Below, piece after piece: positions 1 to 10,329 of a stretch of DNA of 64,000 nucleotides (position 1 is its first letter; each line of letters begins with the position of its first letter). This DNA is from Mytilisepta virgata (lineage: Eukaryota > Mollusca > Bivalvia > Mytilida > Mytilidae): positions 63,930,694 to 63,994,693 of the forward strand of contig CM051520.1 in NCBI GenBank assembly GCA_028015205.1, in the 5' to 3' direction. The notes below the pieces were generated by a model. It ran no database searches, was not told the origin of the DNA, and saw only the letters and a program-made list of their open reading frames with translations. The position numbers and the translations under genes were made by a program.

Positions 1-803
1 CAAAAATACTCAAGGTCTTTTTTAAACCATCTTCAGACTCTGACAACAAAACTGTGTCATCTGCATATAAGATAAGAAATATTTTCATAAACATTGTTAA
101 TTCGTTTTGGCATAAATCTGTGATATAATTTAAACTATCAGTATTATTTTGCAAAAAAAAATTCCTCTAAATCAATGAGAAAGATCGAAAAAAGAAAAGG
201 TGATAAATGTTCTCCTGGTTTCACACCTAAATTACAATTGAAATACTCTGAACATTCGTCTCCATGTTTCACATAAGATTTGACATTTCTATACATATTA
301 TAAATAACAGTGAATATTTTTCCTTTTATGTTATATTTTTGTAGCTTTTGCCAAAGTCCCGCTCTCCAAACAGTGTCAAATGCACTTTTGAAATCAACGA
401 ACGTACAGAATAATTTTTTACCAGCTGAAAAATATATTGAGATCAAAGCAAATAAGACAAAAATGTTATCAACAGTGGATAACCCGCTCCGAAATCCTGC
501 CTGACATTTTGAGATAAGCTCTATATTATCAGCAAAATTATTCAGTCTAATATTTAAAATTGAAGAGAATGTCTTGCTAAAACACGAGTTTAACGTAATC
601 CCTCTATACGATTCTGGATCAGAGTTAGATCCCTTGTTTTTGTATAATGGAATCATTATACCAGTGGACCAACCACAAGGAACAAAACCTGTATCAAGAA
701 TCAAATTAAACAATTTCAAATAAACAGGCATTAAATCATCTAAAGTATGTTTGATATATTCATTTATAAAATTATCATCTCGTGGGGATTTCCCATTTTT
801 CAA
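1..803 (-). pseudogene. LINE ORF2, reverse transcriptase portion (frameshifted, 3' end outside window)
   Basis: The RT frame begins inside the conserved NGKSPRDDN block and carries YRGITLNSC (fingers), CQAGFRSGLSTVDNI, FVDFKSAFDTVW (first catalytic Asp) and GVKPGEHLSPFLFSIF. It then runs into a stop at 144-146 just after a run of nine T on the minus strand (A9 at 152-160). Losing one T restores a frame that reaches the YADD catalytic block at 56-67, followed by TVLLSES, so the break is a simple homopolymer slip. The palm continues beyond the window start. Taken with the slip before the RT, this copy has at least two frameshifts in ORF2. Confidence 0.85.
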
Positions 804-808
804 ATTTT

Positions 809-2410
809 TTACCGCAGCTTAATTGGACAATTTAAAAAATTTTGTACTTCCTCGGTAATATTATCCAAATCAAAATTAACTTCCGATTCGTTATCTAGAT
901 TATCGGCTTCATTTAATTGTTTAAAATGTTCATACAGTGATTCTAATGTAATATTACTACTATTTTTCTTTACCCCATCACGAATGCTATTCAAAATTTT
1001 CCAAAATGATTTCGAATCCTTACGCGAAACATTCCTTTGATTATTTGTAAATGCCTGTTGATATTTACTGTGTTCCCGATTAATAGTAGATTTATAACTT
1101 TTACTAGCTTGTAACATGATTCGTCTATTTTCAGCGTTTTTAAAAAAACTGGACCGCTTTCGTGCTTTGTGAAATTTTTTTCTGTCGTCTGCGCATTTCT
1201 TAAAAAAAGGTTTCGAGTTCTCGTGCTTATGAAAACTTGTGCTATTACGAGTTTTACCAAAAGTATCTCGCGCAGCATTTTTAAAATTATCAACTATTTT
1301 GCATACGACTGTATCTATATCATCTTGATGAATATTATGTCGCGAAGAAAGATTATCGAGGTCAGCTAGAGTTTGATTAATGATACCATGCTGATCATTA
1401 TGAACATAGTTAACAAATTCTAAAGATTTGGCACTATTCCATCTAATATATGATTGGGCAGTATTCTGTACAACTTTCTCAGTTTTTACAGGTAATGGGC
1501 TATGAAACGTGAAATTGATCAAACAATGACAATCAGAGAATAACGGTTCAAAGTCTTCTATATTGAACTGATTAATCAGGGGAAATAACTTGGAGGACAC
1601 AATCAAGTAGTCTACAACACTTGTATCTTTACACGTTTTTGCACCTATTTCTTTGTCACCGCCAACTCTTGAATTTACAATATAAATATTAAGTTTTTTA
1701 CATAAATTTAACAGTTTATGCCCATAATTATTCGGGTTACATTGACATTGGGTAACTCTTATCAACGGAATATTATGACAACATAAGTTTTCCAAATCAA
1801 ACATAAAATCTATTATCTCAGTATCATCATCTAAATTAAAAATATCCATCAGGGTTTCATCTGGAACAATATAATCATTAAGAGTACTAGTTTTGGCATT
1901 AAAATCACCAATCAAAGCGTAATTATATTTTTGTTCTTTTGACAATTCTAGTAATTCAGTCTCAATCTCATCAAATGCTTCAGTTGATGAATATTTCGTG
2001 TTTTCTGGTGAGATATATATACAACCCACTAACAAGTCAACATTTTCATTAGACACCAACTCTGATATTTTTACCCAAAGTACAAAATCGCTATCGGTAT
2101 CAAAAAATTTTAAATATTTTTCGAGATTAGACTTATAGATTACTATAATACCACCTGATGAAATTTTGGATGATTTTCTATTTTTAGTATAATAAGAATA
2201 ATTAGTAGGAAGGTCTAACATATCTAAATCTGTAAGTTTTGTTTCAACAAACACACATATATCATAGATTTGAATAGTTTCTACAAAATCAGGACACAAA
2301 AGTTTGCTTTTCAGCCCACAAACATTTAAATAACAACATTTTAATTCAGGTTTAATACAGTTTTTATTACAATTATCATCGTTCACTACTGATCCCCTTG
2401 TACTGTCCCC
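809..2410 (-). pseudogene. LINE ORF2, endonuclease portion (frameshifted at its 3' end)
   Basis: An open frame of about 530 codons directly follows the ORF1 amber stop in the same frame. It has no ATG near its beginning; the first in-frame methionine is about 55 codons into the homologous region. The N-terminal ~230 residues carry the EEP endonuclease blocks: LNVCGL, VFVETKL, GGIIVIYKS, GCIYISPE, LIGDFNAKT (catalytic Asp/Asn), VVDYLIVS and FSDCHCLI (terminal Asp and His). This enzyme would nick target DNA for target-primed reverse transcription. Residues after about 380 are a basic linker. A one-base slip near 815-830 moves the reading into the RT frame, so ORF2 is interrupted before the RT begins. 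Confidence 0.85.
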
Positions 2411-3508
2411 CTATCTTGGAGGCGGCGGTGGTTGAAATCTGAAATTTCCAGGAGGTAGATTTACAGATTGATTGTCTATAGGTACAATATTTCGAGGCCG
2501 CGGATAAAATCTTCTTCCATCTATAAATAATTTGTCATCCCTAAGAGTTGCTGTGTGTCTTTTACTCCTAGCGTCCAGCATGATTGGGATTAGCTCGCGT
2601 CGTCTCTCTATGACCTCCATAGGGTATTGCTCATGAACGACGTATTTATCGCTGTTTTTCAATTTTTCCCGAGCCTTTTCTAGGACTTTGTTTCGATCCT
2701 TCCGCCGTTCAAATTTAGCAACAATGCTACGCGGATGATTATCTGGTCTCAGCTTTAATCTGTGAACAACATGAAAAGGAATATCATCCTCAATACCCAG
2801 CTCATTTGCTATAAATTCTTTGATTTTGTCTTCAGTATTTTCAATTATTGAAGGGTTTTCTGACTCCGGAATTCCTTTTATAATAAGATTATCTCTCATG
2901 GATCTAGTTTGTGATTCTATCACTTTTTCTTGGAGTTTACAGTTTTCACTTTGTAACCACTTGTTATCTTCCTGTAGCACTTGCAATTTATTTTTTATGT
3001 CTACGTTTTGGCGGGAGCAGATTTCAATATTTGTGCCATGATTATTAAGTTGTCGACGTACATCCCAGATCTCTGTGTCAACATTACTGCAGAATTTTTC
3101 AATGTTAGACATACGTTCACAGAGATCATCTAGAACATTAAGTTTTGTAAGCTTCTGATTTACATCATTCAGGAATCTGTCAAGTCTATCATAGAACTGT
3201 GGAGGCGGGGACGGCGAAGGTAACATAAAAGGTGGAGGTTGATGTGACATATAGAGTCCAGCTGGGGTATTGGGAGGGCCTTGTGGTTGATATGGAGTAA
3301 ACAACGGGTTGGGAAAATTAATTCCGTATAGAGTCTGGTTTGTCTCTGTTAATACACCAGATACTGAATTAATAATACCATCTAGCTGTTTTGTTGTATT
3401 GTTTACCGTATTAGATTCGGCCATTACTGTCTGAATTAACTTACTTGTTGTGCCCGAGGGCGAAGGTGTAGATTTGTCACTTTGTTTTCGTTTTTTATTC
3501 CTTCCCAT
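2411..3508 (-). CDS. LINE ORF1 protein (coiled-coil RNA-binding, L1-ORF1-like C-terminus)
   Basis: 365 codons starting at an ATG followed by a basic stretch (GRNKKRKQ) that could be a nuclear signal. Residues about 65-110 are proline-rich. About 115-210 is a charged heptad-like stretch typical of a coiled coil. It is followed by NLIIKGIPE, VVHRLKLRPDNHPRSIVAKF and ERRRELIPIMLDARSK, which resemble the RRM-like and C-terminal domains of L1 ORF1p (transposase_22 family). Such proteins trimerise and coat the element RNA as chaperones; that role is inferred from the family. The frame is intact. Its stop is an amber codon (2411-2413) that lies in the same frame as the downstream endonuclease frame. 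Confidence 0.8.
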   Translation of the reverse strand: MGRNKKRKQSDKSTPSPSGTTSKLIQTVMAESNTVNNTTKQLDGIINSVSGVLTETNQTLYGINFPNPLFTPYQPQGPPNTPAGLYMSHQPPPFMLPSPSPPPQFYDRLDRFLNDVNQKLTKLNVLDDLCERMSNIEKFCSNVDTEIWDVRRQLNNHGTNIEICSRQNVDIKNKLQVLQEDNKWLQSENCKLQEKVIESQTRSMRDNLIIKGIPESENPSIIENTEDKIKEFIANELGIEDDIPFHVVHRLKLRPDNHPRSIVAKFERRKDRNKVLEKAREKLKNSDKYVVHEQYPMEVIERRRELIPIMLDARSKRHTATLRDDKLFIDGRRFYPRPRNIVPIDNQSVNLPPGNFRFQPPPPPR

Positions 3509-3650
3509 GAGTAAATTTCACCATATATTTAGTAATCCAAGTGTAAAAGTCCTTTTAGCAATCAACAAAGTCATTTTTGTGTTCATAAAACATCCATAAA
3601 CTACAGAAACTGTGATTTTCCCAGTGCAGTACTTTTGTGTCAACTGACTT

Positions 3651-3665
3651 GCCCGCCATCTTTTT
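3651..3665 (-). promoter_or_regulatory. YY1-like motif at LINE 5' end
   Basis: On the minus strand this reads AAAAAGATGGCGGGC, close to the AAGATGGCGGC YY1 site that lies at the extreme 5' end of mammalian L1 and fixes its start of transcription. It lies about 145 bp upstream of the ORF1 ATG, in the only GC-rich patch nearby, where the element's 5' end would be expected. The match is visible; its function as an internal promoter is inferred by analogy. Confidence 0.4.
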
Positions 3666-3893
3666 GGAGAATCTTTAGAATTGAGATAGGGTCTATGCCG
3701 ATCTGAAGTTTTACGAAATCTTGTGTAATTTTATTAATTTCTTTAAATTTTTTATATTGTAATGTTGTATACGAGTATTTTGCTTTGACCCTATTGGTGT
3801 AATTGCAAATATAACATGTATAAGTTATTGTTAGTTATATCCAATAGGCAAGATTTTATCGGTAAAGGAAACAGAAGGACCTGAAGAGGACTT

Positions 3894-4463
3894 TCCTTAG
3901 CTGAAATTTGGCTTCTATTTCGGTATTTTTGATTGAGTACTTCTTGTTTAATATACGTTTGGTTTTTGGTCTTCCTAATGTTTCGGTTTTAATGCTGCTG
4001 ATGAGAGGTAACTCCTTGAAATGCGTCGTATACAGCATAGTATAAATTTACTATATCTAATATCAGTATCTTTGGATTGTTATTTTGAAACTCCTGGGAT
4101 GATGCCTCTGCTGGTGGACCCTAGGTCCCCGAGGGTATTCGCCAACCCAGTCGTCAGACTTGTCTGACATGATTATTCATTGATTTGTTACAGAAATTAC
4201 CAGTATTTAGCAAAATTCAAAAATAATAGAAATACTAAGGGTTCATTCCTTGTATTGCACATGGTAGATCTCCTTAGCTGAAATTTGGCTTCTATTTCGG
4301 TATTTTTGATTGAGTACTTCTTGTTTAATATACGTTTGGTTTTTGGTCTTCCTAATGTTTCGGTTTTAATGCTGCTGATGAGAGGTAACTCCTTGAAATG
4401 CGTCGTATACAGCATAGTATAAATTTACTATATCTAATATCAGTATCTTTGGATTGTTATTTT
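3894..4463. repeat. 193-bp direct repeat with 184-bp spacer
   Basis: Bases 3894-4086 and 4271-4463 are nearly identical and in the same orientation (offset 377). The spacer 4087-4270 holds a different, more GC-rich sequence (GGTGGACCCTAGGTCCCCG and GTCGTCAGACTTGTCTGAC). The first half also encodes a short open minus-strand frame in both copies, but it has no recognisable domain and I treat it as non-coding. The layout resembles a short element flanked by long direct repeats, or a local duplication. Confidence 0.7.
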
Positions 4464-7059
4464 ATTTTCGACCTACGGCAAGAATTCTGGCAATAATTGT
4501 TAAACACACATTGCCAATAGCTTTATGTAACGAAAAAATTCTGTTTCAAACAACTTTTCAGCAAAGGAATTTAGTGACTTCAGTCTGAGGTTATAATATG
4601 AGGTGAAAAAAAGACAGGTCGATTAGATATCACATACAACAAAAAAGAGTATAATTAAGACAAAACGTTTGGGTCGCATATAGCTTCCTTTCCCAATACT
4701 AAAACCATTGTTTTGTTCAAATTTTATTTAAGTTCACCAATTGTAAATTTTTCGACTAAATTGTTTTAATAAATTTGCCGAGTCTATCAGAATAGGACAT
4801 TACCAGTTTTTTATGACAAATACGTTTATTTTCTGCCACGAACACCTTAATAAATGCAACGCTTCAATAGGTTTTTAATAATATTTCCTAATTCTTATGA
4901 ATTTAATTAAAAACTCTTTGTGCAGGCAATTACACATGACAAATTTTGCTTGATAAAACACGGCGATCTCTAGTTTTCAAAACTTATTTTGCAAATAATT
5001 AAAAAATTGGCTACATAAGTAAAACATAAAAGGTTTTATTGACGGAAGATTTGTAAAGTTTAACGTTGTTCGTAATACTTCGTACTTTAAAATATTGAGC
5101 GCACTTAATCTCGGATCCCTGTACCCAGAAGTCTCGTGAAGATACCAAATAGACAAATATTTTTCCAGGTTAGTACCTAGTATGCTCTGACGTCTCAACC
5201 AATTCTAAAACCGGAGGAGTGACGTCAGAGAAATGCTAGAATTCAGCCAATTCTGCTATAAAGTTCGTTTGATGTCATCTGAATCTGATAAACATAACTT
5301 TAGTTTAACTTGATAATGTTCTATAATTGGCGCATTTAGGTTTACCTGTTTACCAGGTTCAAGGTTTGTTATATGGGCTAGCTAGCCCATGAGACCCTTC
5401 TTGATAAAGTGTCTTCTACCAATGCTTCCATGCCTTATATATCTGTAGAAATTTAATTTATAAAGTTTTCCAGCGTTCATTTAGCTGGATTTTGAAGCTT
5501 TTCACTGATAAAAAGATATAAGAAAATGAAAGACCTACAGGCATGGCACACATTATGAAAACAATCTAAACCTCAAAGGTCATTTGACAATTGGCAAATC
5601 AAGGACCAGTCTGGTCAGGTAAAGTGTGAAACGAATTGGAAGAGAAATCTATGAATCTATGAAGGTTTTTTTGTTGTTGTATTTGATCACTTTTTTATAC
5701 AAATTACACATGAAATACATCTATATATTAATAATAAACTTAAAATAAGTAATAAAATATACAATGTAGATTCAAACTGTACGAATATTTACACATTCAA
5801 CATATTCAATACTAAATAAGCGGTCGACATAACAGATTGCTAGGAAGTACAAGCAATACACATCCAAAGTATTCTACATCAATCGGATAAATATTAAGTC
5901 TTCTTGTTTTTTTATTGTTTATTCAAGTGTACGTCACGATACAAAATACTGTATCTTTGAAAAGTCGAATAGGTACTCTTTAGTATTTGTATTTGAACAA
6001 GATGACTTGAAAATATAACTAAGGAAACAAACTTATTGATGATTCTTCAGATACAATTTTGTAAACTACTTAGTGCCCGTGGTAAAAAAAAATTGTCCAA
6101 AGTACAAATATACCATACATAACATACTGTTTTTTATTGACTTTCCTTATTAATTCTATATAATATAATCAACCTCCTCATTTCAAAGTTGTATTCCCAT
6201 GCAACGAAATCGGTGACCTATATTTTTTACATAGATGGCTTCTTTTTCACTGTTAAAATTATAAAAAAAATTCAATGGATTTTTTATTTACAGAATTTTG
6301 ACCTCAAGTTAAGGCATGTTATACAAATGGAAAATCTTAGTTGAGAAAAATTTACTCTTATCTAGGAAAAACATAATATTAAATGATTAACTATATTGAA
6401 TAAAATAAAATCATAAAAAAATAACTATATTGAAAGATATGACTAATATCAACACGGGTCGGCGCACAAATATTTCTTGATTACATATTTGGTACATAAA
6501 GAAATCTTTACCAAGCATGTTAAATTAAACATTAAACTTTAAAGTATTAGTGTCAAAGAAAAATAGGTATTCACTAGTAAGTTTTCGGATCCAATGTTGC
6601 ACTGTGGTGTCAAGTTTCTGACAACCAGTTCTTGAATAGGTTTTCAGTAAAAGTAGATGAACCATGCAAATTATGAAAAGGTCAAATTATAGGTATCATT
6701 TTGACATGCAAATCTCCTGGATGCTTCAGTGTCAAATCAAATTGCAAAAATTTTAACAAAGCCAGTGCTAAGCATCTGTGATGGATAACGGAAACTCTTA
6801 CCCACAGGCAGCCATCGGACACAATCCTGATAAATTCGGCGATACCAACATTCATGCATTTCGTCGATTTATGTTGCACTCAACGCGTTAAATGCTGAAA
6901 ACCAAAGATATTCCAAAAATAAAAATCTTAACAGCAAAGTATAAAATGCCAAAAGAGTAAACCCAAACCCATATCCAAAAACAAAGCTAGGCAGACGGGA
7001 GATACATTGTACTCCATAGTTTTTACATAATTAACATATTTGCAGCAGTGAATGTGAAA
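4464..7059. other. AT-rich intergenic stretch, one 18-nt palindrome
   Basis: I see no gene, transposon terminus or long repeat here. The one structured site is a perfect 18-nt palindrome at 5373-5390 (ATGGGCTAG and its complement). Open frames in this stretch are short and lack any family signature. Confidence 0.5.
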
Positions 7060-7300
7060 TATGAAAGAGGACCGCCTAACGACCATTGCTGTTTGATTCT
7101 AATTGGCTGTTTGGTTTCAGACAAGAAAACTTGAACGTGCATTTTCGATAGAGTCCTATGTTAATTGAAGAACTCGGCTGTAGTGGCAATCTTGGTTGGC
7201 AGTCTTAATCGTTGGATATAATGCTGAAAGAGGACCATCAAAGGACCATTGCTGCAACTTCTAGTTCCTTCGTTGTTTCAGGGAGGAATACTACAATATG
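7060..7300 (+). repeat. Eroded fragment of the interspersed R1c repeat
   Basis: About one and a half units of the repeat that is better preserved at 30.1-31.7 kb. Shared phrases include GAGGACC.CC...GGACCATTGCTG, CTAATTGGCT..TGGTTTCAGACAAGAA, AGAGTCCTATGTTAA, CGGCTGTAGTGGC and ATCTTGGTTGGCAGTC. No ends are present, so it is a decayed internal piece. Confidence 0.65.
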
Positions 7301-8318
7301 ATAAAAAAAAACTCTCATATTGAAGAAATTCTCGAAGTCCAAGTGCAGTTATTGGAGAAAAGGTAGGTCATCTGGAACGGAACTTACAACTAGACGAGTA
7401 TTTACAGAGATAGTCATAAAAATTCCAGTTTTACGTTTTTTCCTCTATTTTCTACTTATATCAAATGCACCTTTGTTGGTTGGTCAGCAGCATCATTATA
7501 CATGTAACTTTGAAACTAAGTACCATAAGAATGGTTGTGTACAGGATTTGGTTCCAATTGACACAGTTGTTTGAGAATTAAAAAACGACATAATCACTAG
7601 TCAACCGCTCTGTTGAACTGACAAAGGCATTGCACGGATAGCTATCATGCGTGTTTTTGTTCTTTCTCTCCTTTTTCTTTTTTGCAAACAACATTTTTAA
7701 TCTAACATATCTATTCTCATTGCCAACATATCATTGAAAATAGGACGACATCTTTTTGTACAATTTGTTATGATTGTATTTGTTTGATAATTTGTAATTA
7801 CAAATGAAAAGGAAAAACAGTAACAGCAAACAACAACAAACAAATAAATCAACCACACCAACCCAATTCTACATACATCAGCATTTAAAAGCATATAAAA
7901 TATACATGAGAAAAACATGCAACAGACCGGTGCTAGAGATAAACCACAGTGTCTTTTATTTTTTTAAACAGATTCTGGGTCATGGACATTTTTTAGCTTA
8001 AATTTTCCCTTTCGAAATATAACATTATTTAATTCCAAGTAATATTTAATTCTATTCATTTTTACAAAATTTTAGAACATTCTTTTAGCAATTACTCCCT
8101 CCCTTGGCCCTAATACATTGCGAGTTCAAAATATTTTTCCAGAAGATTATAAAAAAGACATAATATTGGTGGGAAAAGAAAAGTTTTGTGCGCACACAAA
8201 CCTCCATTTTCCACCCCGATCCTCTGGTATATATCCAAACACCGTATTGGGGGTAATGAATATAATCTATATTTATCCGAACCACATATCCAGATTAATA
8301 ATCTTTGTCATCTTTATC
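7301..8318. other. No recognisable feature
   Basis: AT-rich sequence with only short open frames on both strands and no domain signature. It lies downstream of the GIMAP exon on the minus strand and so may include the far 3' flank of that gene. Confidence 0.4.
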
Positions 8319-8324
8319 TTTATT
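8319..8324 (-). terminator. Candidate polyadenylation signal for the GIMAP-like gene
   Basis: AATAAA on the minus strand about 260 nt downstream of the GIMAP stop codon. The hexamer is canonical and the distance is reasonable, but such hexamers are common in AT-rich DNA. Confidence 0.3.
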
Positions 8325-8585
8325 ATGATGTATATTATTGGTTATAATTGACTAAATGATTTCTTACAAGGAGATTTAATGAATTTTCTATAGGTTTATA
8401 CGTAAATGTAAGACTAAGAGAAACTGCGACAGCCATATTAGATGTCTTGGATATAATTTTGAAAGAAATGAAATAAGGACCATTATAATGTTTCAATGAA
8501 CTTAAGAATTGACTTTCCCTCACATAATCATTACCCAATTTATACAAATCAATGTACACGTGTATGGTTGTCAAGGTGAAATACG

Positions 8586-9373
8586 TTAATGTGTAAAAAA
8601 CATTTTTGCATGTCCCTTGTGTATGTCTGCCACTCCATTTTCAAAATATGAAATTAAGTCCGTAAGGCCTTTTTCGTGTCCAGCAAAATTGTTGTGTTCT
8701 ACTCGAGAGATTGCATGTGTCAGGTACTTTTTTCTGGCCCTGACTGTCAATAGATGTAATTCTTCTCTAAAACTCTCGTCCATTTGCTGTAATTTCTGCT
8801 GTACTTTGCGCCAAGAACGAATAACGGCAGAATCCGTGTAATGTAGGAAGCCATTCTTTAATTTTAAACATTCAATCAAACTAAGCAGATATTCAATTTC
8901 AAGATTGTCATAGCCTTGCTTTTTATTGGTGTTTAAGAAGCAGAATCTACCTTCACATTCATCTATTATTGCTTGTAGGTCTGGCATTTTTCCTATTATT
9001 TTCTTCAGGAACTTAACTTTTCCAATCTGTTGTGCTTTCTTGAAAATGATAACAGTGAATTGTTTCATTTTGTTATTAAAAAGTGAAAGAAATTGTTCAA
9101 TGTATTTAATGTCACGGGACCTCATATGAACCAAATCAATTACAAGCAATACTACATGTGGGTTATGTTTTACGGAGCATTTAAATTCCTCTTCCGACGT
9201 TTTTGTGTCCTCAATCGGGAAAACATCATGCGCATCGATTATTTCGATCTGCTTTTGAACGTTCGTTGTATCTTTGTTGTTTTCATTTCCATTTGAACGT
9301 TTTAGAGCAGTACTAATACAGGATTGTGGTTGTGTTTCATTCACGTGAACAACAACTATACGGGTCTTTTCAT
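8586..9373 (-). CDS. GIMAP/AIG1-like protein, terminal exon, degenerate GTPase motifs
   Basis: An open frame of about 262 codons starts right after a minus-strand splice acceptor (pyrimidine-rich tract then CAG at 9374-9376) and runs to TAA at 8586. It aligns by eye with the AIG1 domain: RIVVV at the P-loop strand, IEIIDAHDVF where family members have VVDTPGLF, then NPHVVLLVIDL..RSRDIKYIEQFLSLF, the best conserved part (hydrophobic box). It continues with KKIIGKMPDLQAIIDECEGR and CFLNTN. GIMAPs are GTP-binding proteins of membranes and immune cells and are greatly expanded in bivalves. Here G1 (GxxxxGKS) reads HVNETQPQS, G3 lacks Gly, and G4 (KxD-type) reads FKKAQQ, so nucleotide binding looks lost. 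Upstream exon(s) were not found. It could be a pseudo-GTPase or a decaying gene, although its frame is intact. Confidence 0.7.
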
Positions 9374-9376
9374 CTG

Positions 9377-10120
9377 AAAAATATAAAAATAAATTATGAA
9401 TAATTGTAATTATTTTTTTACAGACGTTGGTTATTGCTAATGGTAAATTTACTGTATCTTTTATTTGATTATAATGTTGTTTTACATGTCAAATATTCCA
9501 GGAAAACGGTAGATTTATGTTGTTAATTCAAAAAATATGTCGAGATTACGACATTCATGTACTAAGTCAAATAACAAAAAAAGTTTATGGAGATGACTTG
9601 GGAATCTTGTTGTTAAACACACCCGTTTTATCAATAATGGACATGCACAGTAAACTAAGTACAACATATATGTATCTCTATTACCTTTCTATGACTGTAC
9701 CCAGTGAAATGATGTCTCTAATACCTATATACCAAACCGGATGTATACATTTGTTATAGATATTTTCCATATTCTCTCGGGATATGAATATTTCTTAGGC
9801 TACCTCTTTCTAAACTCTGTCTAATCGGTTTGCATTTCAACAGGGCACTAAAACTGGTGTTATATAATGTTTATGTAGTGTCGAAAATAGAAATTAAATA
9901 ATTCTTGTCGTACCAGACAAAAATAATTATGTGAAAAAAACACAATCTACTAGAATATATTACACATTAATATCCAAATATGACCTGAGGTTTTGGTTGT
10001 CAATTGTTGTACACAGGTTTTTTGTAATCAAATTAATGTTTTTTTGACAACATAGGAGAATAACTATAAGAAATCCTTCTGTGCTGATTTTTAAACTTGT
10101 CCGTGGGAATTTTGATATAA
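9377..10120. other. Putative intron/upstream flank of the GIMAP-like gene
   Basis: Lies upstream of the GIMAP splice acceptor. It is AT-rich, with no convincing exon on the minus strand and no repeat terminus. The open frame at 9517-9759 on the plus strand shows no domain. Confidence 0.35.
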
Positions 10121-10143
10121 ATATATATATATATATATATATA
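10121..10143. repeat. (AT)n microsatellite at left border of the PLE
   Basis: About 23 bp of alternating AT. A matching (TA)n tract borders the element on the right (14727-14747), which suggests that the PLE inserted into, or ends in, a TA dinucleotide tract. About 25 bp of unmatched sequence (10144-10168) separate this tract from the inverted arm. Confidence 0.8.
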
Positions 10144-10187
10144 ATCAAAGTCTCTCAAAATGAGGTAAATAACAAAAACTCTATTGT

Positions 10188-10237
10188 AAAATCCGGAGCT
10201 TTCGACCAGTCAAGCCGGCCTTCTTCAGCGGAACTTT
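10188..10237 (-). ncRNA. Candidate hammerhead ribozyme in the inverted PLE arm
   Basis: Exact mirror of the motif at 14661-14710: same core, stems and AGCT stem III on the minus strand. Because the two copies face opposite ways, a transcript reading across the whole element would carry one ribozyme and one antisense copy, which could pair and block folding (inference). Confidence 0.6.
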
Positions 10238-10329
10238 ATTAGTGGTATGGTTACAACATTTAATCCTCACAATGAATATACGTACAATAACTTAACGTCA
10301 CTGACAGAAAAAAAGACCGGGATGAGACG

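Larger units (their letters stand above)
1..3665 (-). mobile_element. Non-LTR retrotransposon (LINE), 5' part, cut by window start
   Basis: Reading the minus strand from about 3665 towards 1 gives the order of a two-ORF LINE: GC-containing 5' leader, ORF1 with coiled coil, then ORF2 with an apurinic-type endonuclease followed by a reverse transcriptase. The 3' end (rest of RT, 3' UTR, tail) lies outside the window. The RT has the GITLNS, FVDFKSAFD and YADD blocks of non-LTR enzymes. The endonuclease is the EEP type, which excludes the R2/REL-endonuclease clades. I cannot fix the clade; the general look is of the Jockey/CR1/L2 assemblage. The copy is probably dead because ORF2 has two frameshifts, although ORF1 is intact, which suggests a fairly young insertion. 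Confidence 0.9.

Noticed and set aside
3856..4415. Two short minus-strand frames with the same translation (HFKELPLISSIKTETLG)
   Set aside because: They are the two halves of the 193-bp direct repeat, with no domain and different downstream frames. Identity comes from DNA duplication, not from a gene.
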